Positions 25,260 through 36,849 of a stretch of 64,000 nucleotides of DNA are shown one piece after another. A model generated the notes under the pieces. That model made no database searches. It saw only the letters and a list, made by a program, of their open reading frames with translations, and was not told the DNA's origin. Every line of letters starts with the position of its first letter. Within the stretch, counting starts at the first letter, position 1. The DNA is taken from assembly GCF_032854445.1 (NCBI RefSeq), contig NW_027018127.1, forward strand, positions 1 to 64,000, in the 5' to 3' direction. This DNA is from Liolophura sinensis. Lineage: Eukaryota > Mollusca > Polyplacophora > Chitonida > Chitonidae. A program made the position numbers and the translations under genes.

Positions 25260-26190
25260 GACAAAATAAAATCGTCCAGATCTTCAGATTTACAGAAAAC
25301 AATATCGGTGATAATTTGTCACCTTGTCCGACGCCGACTTGGCAAATAAAATAATTGCTTCTGTCTTTTTTTTCATCTGATATGCAGCGTTTAATTGAGC
25401 AATACATGTTTATGATCAGTCAAACATTTCGCATTTGCATAGTTTATCTCACAATCCATCTCTCTAAACTTCATCAAATGCTTCCGAAAATCAATAAATG
25501 TACATGTAACTTTTCTTGTAACTAAGAAAAAAAATTATCATAATGTTTAAAACAAAATATTGTCCAAAGTAGAGTATTTTTTTCTGAAGCTACACCGTGC
25601 CTCTAAAAATATTGTGAACCTTTTATAAAATAGACAGAGTATTTTAATAATAATTGCAGTAGACATACAACCCATACAGCTTAAAACTATTACAGGATGA
25701 TAATTATGTGGATCAGCTAGGTCGCCCTTGTTTTTATAAATCGGTCTGACAATCCCTATTATCCAACTTTCAGATATAACACCGGTAACAAACATATAAT
25801 AAAATGACATAATTTCTTGACTAGTTCTAATGCAATGAGTTTTTACAGTCAAAAATAATCTGTTAATCTGAGTGATGCTAGAATGTATTCTATTATTATC
25901 GCACAGCATTCGGTAATATTTAACATAACATTTTTTTTGTCTGATAGAATCGTTATGTTGTGTTAATAAACCATTTATGTTATATTTAAAGCCGGAGAAA
26001 ACAAAAAAGTTCGGATGAAAGCGTGCCAAAGGTTTGTCGTAAATGTCTTCTTCAATATATTTTTCCATTTCTTTTTCAAGAGAGACTGACATTTAAAAAT
26101 ATTTTTGTATGGTGGGTATTTGGGATCAACATTCGGTATATATAGTGTCAGTATGATAATGTTATAAATGGGAATGTAACACATGTTTAG
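25260..26190 (-). pseudogene. Non-LTR retrotransposon (LINE) reverse-transcriptase relic 1
   Basis: On the minus strand, 25547-26092 encodes 181 aa. It includes ISESWIIGIVRPIYKNKGD followed by DPHNYHPVIVLSC, the entry motif of LINE reverse transcriptases (PxWxxgxixPixKkgd..NYRPI). Further 3', at about 25290-25360, the minus strand reads QVGVGQGDKLSPILFS, matching the GVRQGDxLSPxLF block. Frames are broken between these motifs and no YADD box was found. Confidence 0.7.
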
Positions 26191-26549
26191 TAAAAATATA
26201 TTTGCACCAGAATTTGGTATTTTGGTCTACCAAATGTGTTCAACCCGGATTTAATCATATTGATATGTTCAAAATATTCACAAATATTATCATAATTCAG
26301 ATTGAATGCATATGTTTGTATAAACAGAAAATAATTGACATTCCAAAGAATTCATTAGACATGCATCACATCATTATTTAGAACATTATTATGCAACAAC
26401 GCTAAATACCAAAAGATGGTACTAAACATCCACTAGATAATAAACATATTTGTATTGCAGAGTAAGTTTACAAATTTATAACCTCAGTTATTCCCTCTAC
26501 CGAGCTGTTCTGAAAATATCTGCCTTTCGACACCTAAACTGTTTAGGAA

Positions 26550-27300
26550 CTACGGCGCTAACACAAAAGATGCATTATTACTATCTAACTCAGTATTATC
26601 AGTCAACAAGTCCTCTGTTTCAATGTAGTCACTTATCATAGCAAATATATAGCGAAAGTTGGAATCTCCCATCAACCACATTCGTTTAAAGCTAGGTCCG
26701 GTGCGTGTGATGTCATCTTGTAGTTCTTTAAAACAATGTTCGGCATTGTCCGATCTTATAAGAACTCCAATGGCAGATTGTCCACTTTTTGGGCCTGATG
26801 GTTTTGGTAACATAACATAATCTGAGATAGATATTATATCAGTGTCTCTTAATCGTGTTCCCAACATGGCGAAATGACCCCCGGACTTCTCAACTATGCG
26901 GTCGCTGTGAGATCAAGTCCAGCTCACGCTGGCTTCCTCTCTGATCGTAAGTGGAAAGGTCTGGCATCAACACGCGAATCGCACCGAGTTCTGCCTGGTT
27001 TCCTCCCACCATTATGCTGGCCGCCGTTGTATAAGTGAAAATTCTGCAGTATGGCGTAAAACACCAAACAAATAAATAAACGGCTTAATCGTGTTTTAGT
27101 AATAAAAACATCACCAGACTGGCGGATAAATAAGCCAGGTGCCAGTAACTTAGACGTCAATCCCAACACATTATCTGTTCAGACTTTAAAATCTTTCAGC
27201 TTACAGCCATCATCACAGGTTAGAGTAAAAGTATATGCACCACTCAGGTCATCCTCTACAAGGACTCTGTAGGAAGACCTGCGTCGGGTCATGTCAAAGA
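26550..27300 (-). pseudogene. Unidentified broken coding fragment split by a SINE
   Basis: Two minus-strand stretches read as good protein: about 27096-27300 (SYRVLVEDDLSGAYTFTLTC, one stop, then TDNVLGLTSKLLAPGLFI) and 26550-26859 (ISISDYVMLPKPSGPKSGQS to FKRMWLMGDSNFRYIFA). A SINE with a 12-bp target duplication separates them, and removing it keeps the frame. The beta-rich first part and the GDSNFR motif loosely recall NXPE/PC-esterase-type proteins, but I cannot confirm this. It could also be part of an unknown transposon. Confidence 0.4.
26860..27083 (+). mobile_element. SINE family 1 inserted in a coding-like sequence
   Basis: Body from gcggtcgctgtgagatcaag to aaacaccaaacaaataaata. Perfect 12-bp direct repeats cttaatcgtgtt at 26848-26859 and 27084-27095. 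The head (26860-26900) is degenerate. Confidence 0.9.
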
Positions 27301-27324
27301 TTTAAAAATAGTACTTACATCTGC

Positions 27325-27590
27325 TGCCTTGCCAACTGTTCAGCACTGAAAGGTTGGAGAAAAGTAGCAGGAGTGGTTGGCCTGGTGTCAGTATAATGTG
27401 ACTGGGTGGGGTGTCATATCTGGTGTCTTCGGCATGACACTTCAGTGACGACAGCCCTTTGGCGGCATGAACTCGCCCTGCAACAAGAAGACACAATATA
27501 TGTACACACACCTAATGACTGCTCGTCGTCCTAGGACTGAAAAATTGTTAAGTACCACGTTAAATTCTGAGCATACATAAATACATATTA
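27325..27590 (+). mobile_element. SINE family 2, 5'-truncated
   Basis: Contains cagtataatgtgactgggtgg, then aatgactgctcgtcgtcc, and ends gaaaaattgttaagtaccacg. It lies next to the unidentified coding fragment. Confidence 0.7.
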
Positions 27591-29334
27591 AAAGTATTGT
27601 GTGTCGTTGTCAACATCCATCTGGAGATGGGCAGCAACGGTAAACTGGTTGAGACGGGACAGGCAAAACAGGCATTGCCGAAAATGTTCTGCTGAACAGG
27701 TAGTGCTGAACAGCTACTTCTGAACAGGCATTGTTGAACCATTGTGCAAATGGTTGTCAATATAAAGCTTATAAAAAATAAAAGGCAGGCTAAGTGGCCC
27801 TGCTGTTCGATCTGTCTCATGATCGGGTCGAGGTGTTAGTTTATTATTTCCATTGGATAGTGCTTATTAATGCTGAAATAGTTATCCAACCAACATTCCT
27901 CGATCAAACTTTTGTCGCAAAATTTTACGGCTTTTAAGTTTTTAAAGTTTTGCAACGATTGGCCTAGTACTATACTCCACTTCTTTTAGAGAGTCCCTAT
28001 ATTCAACTGTCTGTAAAATTATTCATACTCGGTACGAAATTTGCTTTCAGTCAGTGACACGTAACAACCAAAGCTCTACACATGGATATGTTTTAAGTTC
28101 ATATTCTTGCTACGAAAATGAAGGTAAAACACTTTTTCTAATTTATACTGTTAAAGTTCATCAGCTCGGCTTCGACGGCAAGAACCAATTGCCACGAGTG
28201 ACGTCATAATTATTCAAAAACCAGTGGCACACTGGGTATTGGGTGGAGTCCAACATGTTTTGAAGGAGGGTAACACTGCTATCCAGTTTTCCGTAAGCCC
28301 TGTTTCTGACCATATTTGAAATCGTTCGCAAGTGTTTATACAATATAGCCTTAATAAATGAATTTTACTTTATCTCTTGTAGTATATGATCTCATGGCAG
28401 TATAGTTTTAGAGATGGATTTCAGTAAATTAAAGCGATCCTGTTATTTGCAGAGACAGTAGTGCTGGCTGTGTTATTGTAGGGTTTTTTTTCTAACCGCT
28501 GGTTGATGCAGCCATTGTAAAACCAATTGCTCTCCACACCCATTGTTCAGCATGTAACTTGTTTTTGAATAATTGTGATCTGAGGCAATGCGTTCTTGCC
28601 GCCGAAACTTAGCTGATAGAGTTTAACATTATCAATTAGAAAAAGTATTCCAACTGCAATTTCTTTGTAAAAACACTGGACGTCCAACTTCACAATATGT
28701 AGAGTTCGGGTTGTTACACTGACTAAAGGCAAATTTCGATTTTATAGACAGCTGAATATAGGCAACTCTCTCAAAGATATAGACTATAGGTCTCCAGGTT
28801 TTCCTGGTCTCATCAAGTCCATGGCTACGTGATTGTGTACTAGTATCAAGCTCTTTTACACTGTCTGCCACATACCCACTTCTATCTATGTCACTTCAAG
28901 ATCGACATCTCACCTTCTCTATCGATGAACCGTTTTTCCAGACGGTCTGAAAGCTTTCATCCTGCCCTACAGCCTGTCGCCATCAGGTTCAGGGCAGAGG
29001 TTATTCTGCATAGGTGTCATGAAAATGAAAAATAAATAAATAAATGAAAAACGGCTAAAGAGAAACAAAGACAATGACCAATAAAATACTAGTTTTTAAC
29101 TCCAACTGTTTTCCACACAGAGTTATAATTCTTGGTGGATATACCTATACACAATTGACGACGTGTAGCAACTCACGCTTGTACATTTTGGCGGTTGTCA
29201 TGGTAGCCCCTTACGTATCATCCACACCCATGAAGATTCCCCTCATCGGTTATACTCACCACAATGTTGCTGGTAATCCTCTATACATTTTTAACAAATG
29301 CATTTGTTGGGGCGTATGTTGTGTTCACCTGAGC
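27591..29334. other. No gene seen between SINE and the TRIM-flank remnant
   Basis: AT-rich, stops in all frames; no SPRY-like sequence found upstream of the 3'-flank remnant. Confidence 0.45.
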
Positions 29335-29830
29335 TCTTGTTAGTGATGGTGGCATGTAAATCAACATAATCGGGAGTGTCACTGAGCTAAAGAGATCACC
29401 ATTTATACATGAAAATACATATAGTGAAGATGGAGCACCTGTGACATCGATAGGGTATTTTTTGGTTCAGAATCCCGATATCTAAAATCAGCTAGCGAAT
29501 CATCTTTGATTTCTGAACTTGTACCTGATTTACATTAAGAAGTGGCTTTATATCACCAGTGCTGTAGCTATAATAATCTCTGATCAAGATTACGTGTTGT
29601 ACACAAGTGCACTGTTCTGTTTCAACTGCTTGCTGTTATTTTGAATTCAGATGTTGTTGTATTCATATATGACTGACTCGGTGATATTTTGCCCATTGTT
29701 TGTCCTTTGTGTTCGAACTTCTGAAACACAGGCTCATTAAATGATTGTGTAGTAATTCTTTATAGTGTCTTAAAACAATGCACCCTATATAGCAGTTTTA
29801 CCTTTACCAGTTTCACATTTAACTAGTTCA
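29335..29830 (+). repeat. Diverged remnant of TRIM-gene 3' flank
   Basis: 29343-29420 (gatggtggcatgtaaatcaa, gggagtgtcactgagc) matches 15541-15600. 29480-29760 (aaaatcagctagcgaatcat, gatttctgaacttgtacctg, cagatgttgttgtattcat) matches 17250-17450. The gap between them is deleted. Identity is clearly lower than between blocks A and B, so this is an older copy. Confidence 0.75.
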
Positions 29831-29834
29831 AGTT

Positions 29835-31660
29835 ACCTAATGGGTATCTTCTTAGTAGTGCTGGCTCAACTCTCTGTTTGATATCTGATAATAATATTCC
29901 CTAGTGTATCTTCTCAAGTGTGATGAGTTTCCTCTTTGTGTGATACTTGGTCCACATATTACCTAATGTGTCTTCTCAGGTGTGCCGTGTTTCTTCTTTG
30001 TCTGATGGTCGGTCGACAAATTACCTGATGTGTATCTTCTCAGGTGTGCGGTGTTTCATCTCTGTCATATAACTGGTGCACATATTAACTGATGTGTAAC
30101 TTTTCAGGTGCGGTGGGTTTCCTTTGCCTGATACCTCGTCCACACATTACCTGATGCGTATCCTCTCAGTTCTAAAGGGTTTACACTCTATCTGAAATTT
30201 TGTCTACATATTCCCTTAAAGCAGTTTTACTTATACCAATTTCAGATTTAACTAGTTCAAGTTACCTGGTGGGTATATACACGTATATTCAGGGTATATT
30301 CAAGTGTGCCGTATTTCCGCCTTGCCTGATACTTGGTCCACATATTCCCTTATGCGTAACTTCTAAGGTGTAGTTTATTTCTTCTCTGTGTTTGATACCT
30401 TGTCAATGTATAACCGGATGTGTATTTTCTCAGTTGTTATGGATTTCCTCCCTGTCTAATACTCCGTCCACATATTACCTGATGTGTATCTTCTTAGGTG
30501 TGACGTGTTTCCTGATTGTCTGATACCTGTTTAAATATTCTATAATGCGTTTTTTCTCAGCTGTGGTGGGTTTCCTCTGTCTGATACTTGATCCACATAT
30601 TCCGTAATATGTAACTTCTCAGCTATGGTGGTTTCCTCTGTCTGATATTTGGTCCACCTATTCCGTAATATGTAACTTCTCAGCTGTGCTGTGTTTCCTC
30701 TGTGTCTAATACCTTGTCCATCCATTTCCTGATGTGTATCTTCTCACCTATGTGTGTTTTTTCTCTGGCAACTGGCATGAATATTCTCTAATGTGTATCT
30801 TCTCAGGTATAAAGTGTGTTTCCTACCTATCAGATAACTTGTCCATCTATTACCTGATGTGTACCTTCTAAGTTGTAGTGGGTCTCCTCTCTGTCTGATG
30901 CCTTGTCCATATATTCCCGGATGTTCTTGTTCTCACCTGTGGTGGGTTTCCTCTCTGTCTGACACTTGGTCCTCACAGTACATAATGTGCAACTTTTTTC
31001 CTGAAAACTGGTTTGGTCTCCCACTAATACAAGGTCCAGACATTACATAATGTGTGACTTCTTACGAGAGCTGGGTTTTCCTGTCTGTCTCTGATATCTG
31101 GTTCTCACATTACCTAATGATTAACCTATCAGGAGAGATGGTTTTCCTCTCAGATGTGATCCACACATTACATGATGTGTAACTTCTCAGGAGAGTTTTT
31201 TTCGTCTATCTAATACGGGGTCCTCACATTACATTTTCTTCTTGGTGTCTTCCAACGTGTGCTGTGTTTCCTCTCTGGCTGTCACCTGATCCACATATTA
31301 CAGGGTATTCATCTTTTCTGGTGTGGTGCGTTTCCTCTCTGTCTGATACCTGGACTACATATGACCTGATATGTATCTTCTCAGGTGAGGGCAGTTTCTT
31401 TTCTCTCTCTTTTCGGGCCCACATATTATACAATGTGTATCTTCTGGGGTATGCTTTGTTTCCACTCCGTCTAATTCCTCACATATTGCTTTGTACATTT
31501 TCTCACGTGTGCTGGTTTCCTCTCTGCCCATTGCGTGGTCAACATATTACCTGATGTGTACTGTCTGACGTGTGTTGGGTTTCCTCTCTGCCCTGGGGCC
31601 TGATCCACAAAGTACCATGTGTATTTTCTCAGGTGTGGTGGATATCCCCTGTGTATAATA
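29835..31660. repeat. 65-bp array, expanded third copy
   Basis: Roughly 28 units of the array found downstream of both TRIM genes, continuing straight on from the diverged 3'-flank remnant. A family 1 SINE ends it. Confidence 0.85.
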
Positions 31661-31905
31661 TTTATTTACTTACTCAAGAATATTTCACTTATTCGATGGC
31701 GACCAGCATTATGGTGGGTGGAAACCGGGCACAGCCCGGGGGGAAACCCACGACCATCCACAGGTTGCTGGCAAACCTTCCCACTTAAGGCCGGAGAGTA
31801 AGCCAGCATGCGTTGGACTTGAACTCACAGCGACCACATTGGTGAGAGACTCCTAGGTCATTACGCTGCACTAGCGCGCTAACCATCTGAGCCACGAGGG
31901 CCCCT
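31661..31905 (-). mobile_element. tRNA-derived SINE, family 1, nearly full length
   Basis: On the minus strand it begins ggccctcgtggctcagatgg (A-box-like) and has gagttcaagtcc (B-box-like), then a conserved body and a 3' end in aagaatatttcac complement and (taaa)n. Flanked by ctgtgtataata (31649-31660) and ctgtgtttaata (31906-31917), a 12-bp target duplication with one mismatch. Inserted inside the 65-bp array. Confidence 0.85.
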
Positions 31906-31917
31906 CTGTGTTTAATA

Positions 31918-32759
31918 CGTGGTATATGTCAACAATTCGTTGCATTATCCCGTATGTTAAACTCCAGGCGAGGAAGATATCACTTTCCCTTATAATGTTC
32001 TAGGCGTGACCAGAACGAGGACTAACCCTGGATCCACCGCCCCTGAAGAGGAAGAAATGTGGCAACTGTCATCATTTTAGCACGAACACATATTGTAGCC
32101 TGAAGTAAACACTAAGGTAATGTGTAAACTGTTGGTCATCAACAACAAAATGATCTCCATAAAAAAGTAAAGACGTTTTCAGCTAATCAACCTAGACGCT
32201 GTTATCCATGTATTTGTGGTATGACTTACTGCCTTATAACTACCAGCTTCCAAATGTCATTTAAACATGTTAATGTTTAGGTAAATGGTAAATTGCCTGA
32301 GACTTTCTTGGTGGCAGAAATCAAACAGACAATAACTGTGGGCCAATATGCAAACTTTTAAAACCTGTTTGTTAAAGAAAAAAATACTGTAACACCGCCA
32401 TACTGTATCATCATTAGAAAGGCGGTTTTATGACAGAAGATAAAAAAGCATCTATATGGGTGAAGAGAAACAAATTAATCTAAATCTAAGAGTAAACTTA
32501 AATATTAAAAATGTTTAAAATCGAATATATCTTTCCTGCTTTGTCAGTGATTGATACTTCATATTTAAAGACTTTATGTGATTAGCTCATAACACTAAGT
32601 ACAAAATTAAATTTATTGGCGGAAGCCTATACTAGAGGAAACTGAGTAACTGCGCACGTTAGACTGTTATAGATACGTGCATTACATCATCACACCAATA
32701 CAAATGACTATGTGACTGTGACAATAGTAATACGCAGTAATACAACAAACAATTGTACT
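31918..32759. other. No gene seen between the two minisatellites
   Basis: AT-rich, no long frame or recognised repeat. Confidence 0.45.
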
Positions 32760-34460
32760 TTCTTGTACATGTAAGTTGGATGTGTTTTGTGTTCACTGTG
32801 GGTTTCTTGTACATGTAAGATGGATGTGTTTTAGGTTGACTATGGGGATTTTGTACATGCAAGTTGCGTGTGTTTTGTGTTCACTGTGGGTTTCTTGTAC
32901 ATGTAAGTTGGATCTGTGTTGTATTCACTGTGACTTTCTTGTACATGTCAGTTGGATGTGTTTTGTGTTCACTGTGGGTTTCTTGTACATGTGTGTCAGA
33001 TGTGTTTTGTGTTCATTGTGGGTTTCTTGTACATGTATTTTGTGATTACTGTGGGTTTCTTGTGTATGTGTGTCAGATGTGTTTTGTGTTCGCTGTGGGT
33101 TTATTGTGCATGTAAGTTGGATGTGTTTTGTGTTCACTTTGAGGTATTTGTACATGTAATTTTTTTTCCAGTCTGTCTAACACGGGATCCTCACATTACA
33201 TGTTCTTCTTGTTATCTTGGAATGTGTACTGGGTTTCTGTTTGGACTGTCGCTTGATCAACACATTACACAGTATATATCTTCTCTGGTGTGGTGCGTTT
33301 CCTGTCTCTCTGATACCGTGTTTTGTGTTTACTGTGGGTTTCTTGTACATGTGTGTCCGATGTGTTTTGTGTTTACTGTGGGTTTCTTGTACATGTGTGT
33401 CCGATGTGTTTTGTGTTCACTGTGGGTTTCTTGTACATGTAAGTCTGATGTGTTTGTGTTTACTGTGGGTTTCTTGTACATGTGTTTTGTGTTCACTGTG
33501 GGTTTCTGGTACAGGTAATTTGCATGTGTTTTGTGTTCACTGTGGGTTTCTTGTACATGTATTTTGTGTTCACTGTGGGTTGCTTGTACAAGTAAGTTGG
33601 ATGTGCTTTGCGTTCACTGTGGGTTTCTTGTACATGTAAGTTAGATGTGTTTTGTTTTCACTGTGGGTTTCTTGTACATGTAAGTTGGGAGTGTTTTGTG
33701 TTTACTATGAGGTATTTGTACATGTAATTTTTTTCCCAGTCTGTCTACCATGGGATCCTCACATTACATGTTCTTCTTGTTATCTTGGAATGTGTACTGG
33801 GTTTCTGTTTGGACTGTCGCCTGATGCACACATTACACAGTATTCATCTTCTCTGGTGTGTTGCGTTTCCTGTCTGTCTGATACCGTATTTTGTGTTTAC
33901 TGTGGGTTTCTTGTACATGTGTGTCCGATGTGTTTTGTGTTCACTGTGGGTTTCTTGTACATGTGTTTTGTGTTCACTGTGGGTTTCTTGTACGTGCAAG
34001 TTGCATGTGTTTTGTGTTCACTGTGGGTTTCTTTTACATGTGTGTCAGATGTGTTTTGTGTTCACTTTGGGTTTTTTGTAGCTGTGTTTTGTGTTCAGTG
34101 TGGGTTTCTTGTACATGTGTTTTGTGTTCACTGTGGGTTTCTTGTACATGTGTGTCAGATGTGTTTTGTGTTCACTGTGGGTTTCTTGTACATGCAAGTT
34201 GGATGTGTTTTATTTTCACTGTGGTGTTTTTGTACATGTAAGTTGGATGTGTTTTGTATCCACTATGGGTTTCTTGTGCATGTAAGTTGGATGTGTTTTG
34301 TGTTAAGTATGGGGTTTTTGTACATGTAAGTTGGATGTGTTTTGTGTTAACTGTGGATTTCTTGTACATGTCAGTTGGATGTTATTTGTGTTCACTATGA
34401 GTTTCTTGTACATGTAAGTTGGATGTGTTTTGTGTTAACTATGGGTTTATCGTGTGGCCC
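32760..34460. repeat. 44-bp minisatellite with higher-order structure
   Basis: Units of about 44 bp (ttcttgtacatgtaagttgg, atgtgttttgtgttcactgt, gggt) and shorter variants of about 30 bp. Two inserts of 65-bp-type sequence (about 33165-33310 and 33730-33885) repeat with a spacing of about 567 bp. Frames of up to 225 codons run through it on both strands because the unit lacks stops; their Cys/Phe/Val-only composition marks them as spurious. Confidence 0.9.
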
Positions 34461-34881
34461 ATGGGGAGGCAGAAATAAATCCGTAACACCAGTGTTCAAG
34501 ATGCGACTTTCAGTTCTTTAATGGGAATAATTTGGATGTAGGCTGAATGTTCTTCAAAGATATTCGCAGTTTCACATTTGTATATTAAAACTGACAACGG
34601 AAGGGCAAAGGGCACAGAACAGGGTAGCTGTCTCCCTGAAACAACAAAGACACCAGCATTACCACTGACATCATATAAAACAATGTATCCATTTTGTAGT
34701 ATTAAGTACATTGGCCTGGTTTCCTGAAAGCAACCAGAATGGGTTGGAATGTCAATAATTCCCCGAACAAATTGCCTAAAGCATTAATACATAATATGGG
34801 TAAGTAACATAAGAAAGAAATCATTGTGGAGATTTTTAGTGTATTTTAAGGAATGCCGGGTAATGTTTATTTTAATATTAG

Positions 34882-35189
34882 GCGAATGCCCATGCTATAT
34901 AAGGCTAATGCCCCTGCTATATAAAGCGAATGTCCATGCTATATAAGGCTAATGCCCCTGCTATATAAAGCGAATGTCCATGCTTTGTCAGGCGAATGTC
35001 CATGCTATATAAAGCGAATGTCCATGCTATATAAGGCGAATGTCCATGCTATATAAGGCGAATGCCCATGCTATATAAGGCGAATGACCATGCTATATAC
35101 GGCGAATGTCCATGCTATATAAGGCGAATAACCATGCTATATAAGGCGAATGACCATACTATATAAGGCGAATGTACATGCTTTGCATT
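34882..35189. repeat. 22-bp tandem array with TATA-like boxes
   Basis: Fourteen consecutive 22-bp units, consensus gcgaatgtccatgctatata + ag. Most contain ctatataagg, which resembles both a TATA box and a CArg-type box. Confidence 0.9.
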
Positions 35190-36271
35190 CCGCCACTAAC
35201 CTCAGCCCAGGATGACATAAAATTAAATTCACGTAAATGCCCATGCAAACAACATCTCCTTCCCCTATCCCATCCGCCAACACTAAGAAAACATTAGATG
35301 ACAATTGGCAAGCGTTTTTCACCTCCAAGACACACAGACAAGACGATTGGGGACAGTTTCTGGAAACAACGGAGGCCTATCTCAGATATATTTTTTCACA
35401 CATAAACGCAAACCAAAAATGCAACACATTAAAACAATACACACTATAAACTGTTTAGGACATACAACATGTGACGTCTAAAAAATTGCATTTAACATCA
35501 ATGCGTTTTTTTTTTACCTAATTCTGCTTAAGCCAAGGTGATAAGGGGCGTGCAAATTACTACTTTTTATGCATTTACATGAACAGTTAGAATAAAACCC
35601 TGACTGAAGTAAATTGACAAGAGGCCGTATTTCACCGGTTACGTGAGACCACTTGCCAGCTATCACACTGTCATCGTTGCTCTGGTCTGACTCTCTATGC
35701 TGCACGTCTTTTATTATATTCTAAATACTTGTCGCTGACACACACTTTCATTTGGACTGTAAACTTCTACTTTGCTATGTAATAGGTACAAATGATATTG
35801 CCCCCTGCCCTTGGATCTGTTGACTTACATGTGAAGTTGCAATACAAAGTACAATAGTTGTTCAGCGCAATGGTTGTTTTCAAGAAAGTCAGAAACTTGG
35901 GTTGGAGGCGAGTGGTTTAAAGCAGTGGTTTTCCTGGTTGACGAGTAAATGTAATTGCTGTAGCTTGAAGTCGTCAAGATTGTTACAAGGTCCAGCAGAG
36001 GTAACCTATGATTTGTACATGCCAGATATGCAGGTTCAGAGCAAGAACGGAGAGAATAGGGTCATGATTGGCAAGTAGACCCCGTTACCCCTGATTGTTC
36101 TTCTTGGGCAATTTACAGGTACATTCTAGTAGGCATTTTCCTTACTTTTTTCACATAGACTGCATATTACCCTTCATTGCATGCAGGCAACCTCCTCCCA
36201 CTCTCCAGCAACACCTCTAGAAAGAGCACGGAGGCCTGTTATATCAACAGAATTAAACGGAAAAACAAACA
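35190..36271. other. No gene seen
   Basis: A 70-codon frame at 35237-35449 starts with a Ser/Pro-rich stretch but has no recognised features. Confidence 0.4.
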
Positions 36272-36586
36272 ATGGTGACAATCACTAAAATAAAAGTTGG
36301 GCGATTATATAACTCACATTTTATGTTTTCAGTTCTAGACATGGGGAAAACCTCAAGAAGAACGCCGTATAGATTCAACTTACCAAGAGGAAAAAATTCC
36401 ACAAAGTTTAAACGCAGGCAACACCCGGAAATACCAGCCACTGAAGTTCAGTCTTTGATTGATCTGGTGTCCAAACACAAACCCATGCAATATGCATGCT
36501 ATTCTGAAGAGCATATAATCCCACCAAAATTTGCATTCAGAAAGGCACAACCCTTAGAATTAGAAATGGGGGGTTTCGTGCCATAA
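36272..36586 (+). pseudogene. Basic ORF upstream of the Mutator-like relic
   Basis: 104 codons; the core from VLDMGKTSRRTPYRFN onward is rich in Lys, Arg and Pro. It sits 0.27 kb before the transposase relic on the same strand, so it may be the N-terminal part of that element. I do not recognise it on its own. The stretch 36587-36850 between the two has stops in all plus frames that I followed. Confidence 0.3.
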
Positions 36587-36849
36587 GCTTGTCTAGCCTG
36601 CCTGCTGAAATAGGCCGACTAATGTCTGCATTCCTGACCATGTCATCAGGCAATGGTTGTTGACAAATCTGGAAAGAGCCCTTTAAAATTTCTGGGTGAA
36701 GGACGTAGATATGGAATATGGGAATACCGGCAATAACTGACAAGACCTTCTCTTTAATCGGACAACATGTGGGCCAGTGGTGGAAGGCAAGTTTAGATGT
36801 TGATTTACAGAAAATGGGAGAGAAGAACGGGAGCTGACAATAGACTGGG

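Larger units (their letters stand above)
3774..25270 (+). repeat. Segmental duplication, block A
   Basis: From the motif gacc..gaaag.cattatgcagag at 3774 on, the sequence aligns with block B through the TRIM gene and about 10 kb of 3' flank. The match still holds at 25270, where B reaches the window end. Most non-coding stretches look about 97% alike by eye, interrupted by large indels. A-only pieces include about 4300-5695, 8290-8490, 9183-10086, 16400-16780, the SINE at 22464-22616 and about 24380-24590. Confidence 0.9.

Noticed and set aside
31661-31905. Reading the tRNA-like head as a functional tRNA gene
   Set aside because: It is joined to a SINE body and flanked by target duplications. 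The boxes are degenerate and no full cloverleaf is evident.
33652-34329. 225-codon plus-strand frame rich in Cys, Phe, Val
   Set aside because: It lies wholly within the 44-bp minisatellite. The same peptide words appear in all three frames, and there is no start context, domain or splice support.
32925-34369. Minus-strand frames with repeated NTKHIQLTCT words
   Set aside because: Translation of the same minisatellite on the other strand.
29335-35189. Possible CRISPR arrays
   Set aside because: Units are contiguous tandem repeats without unique spacers, in a eukaryotic locus.
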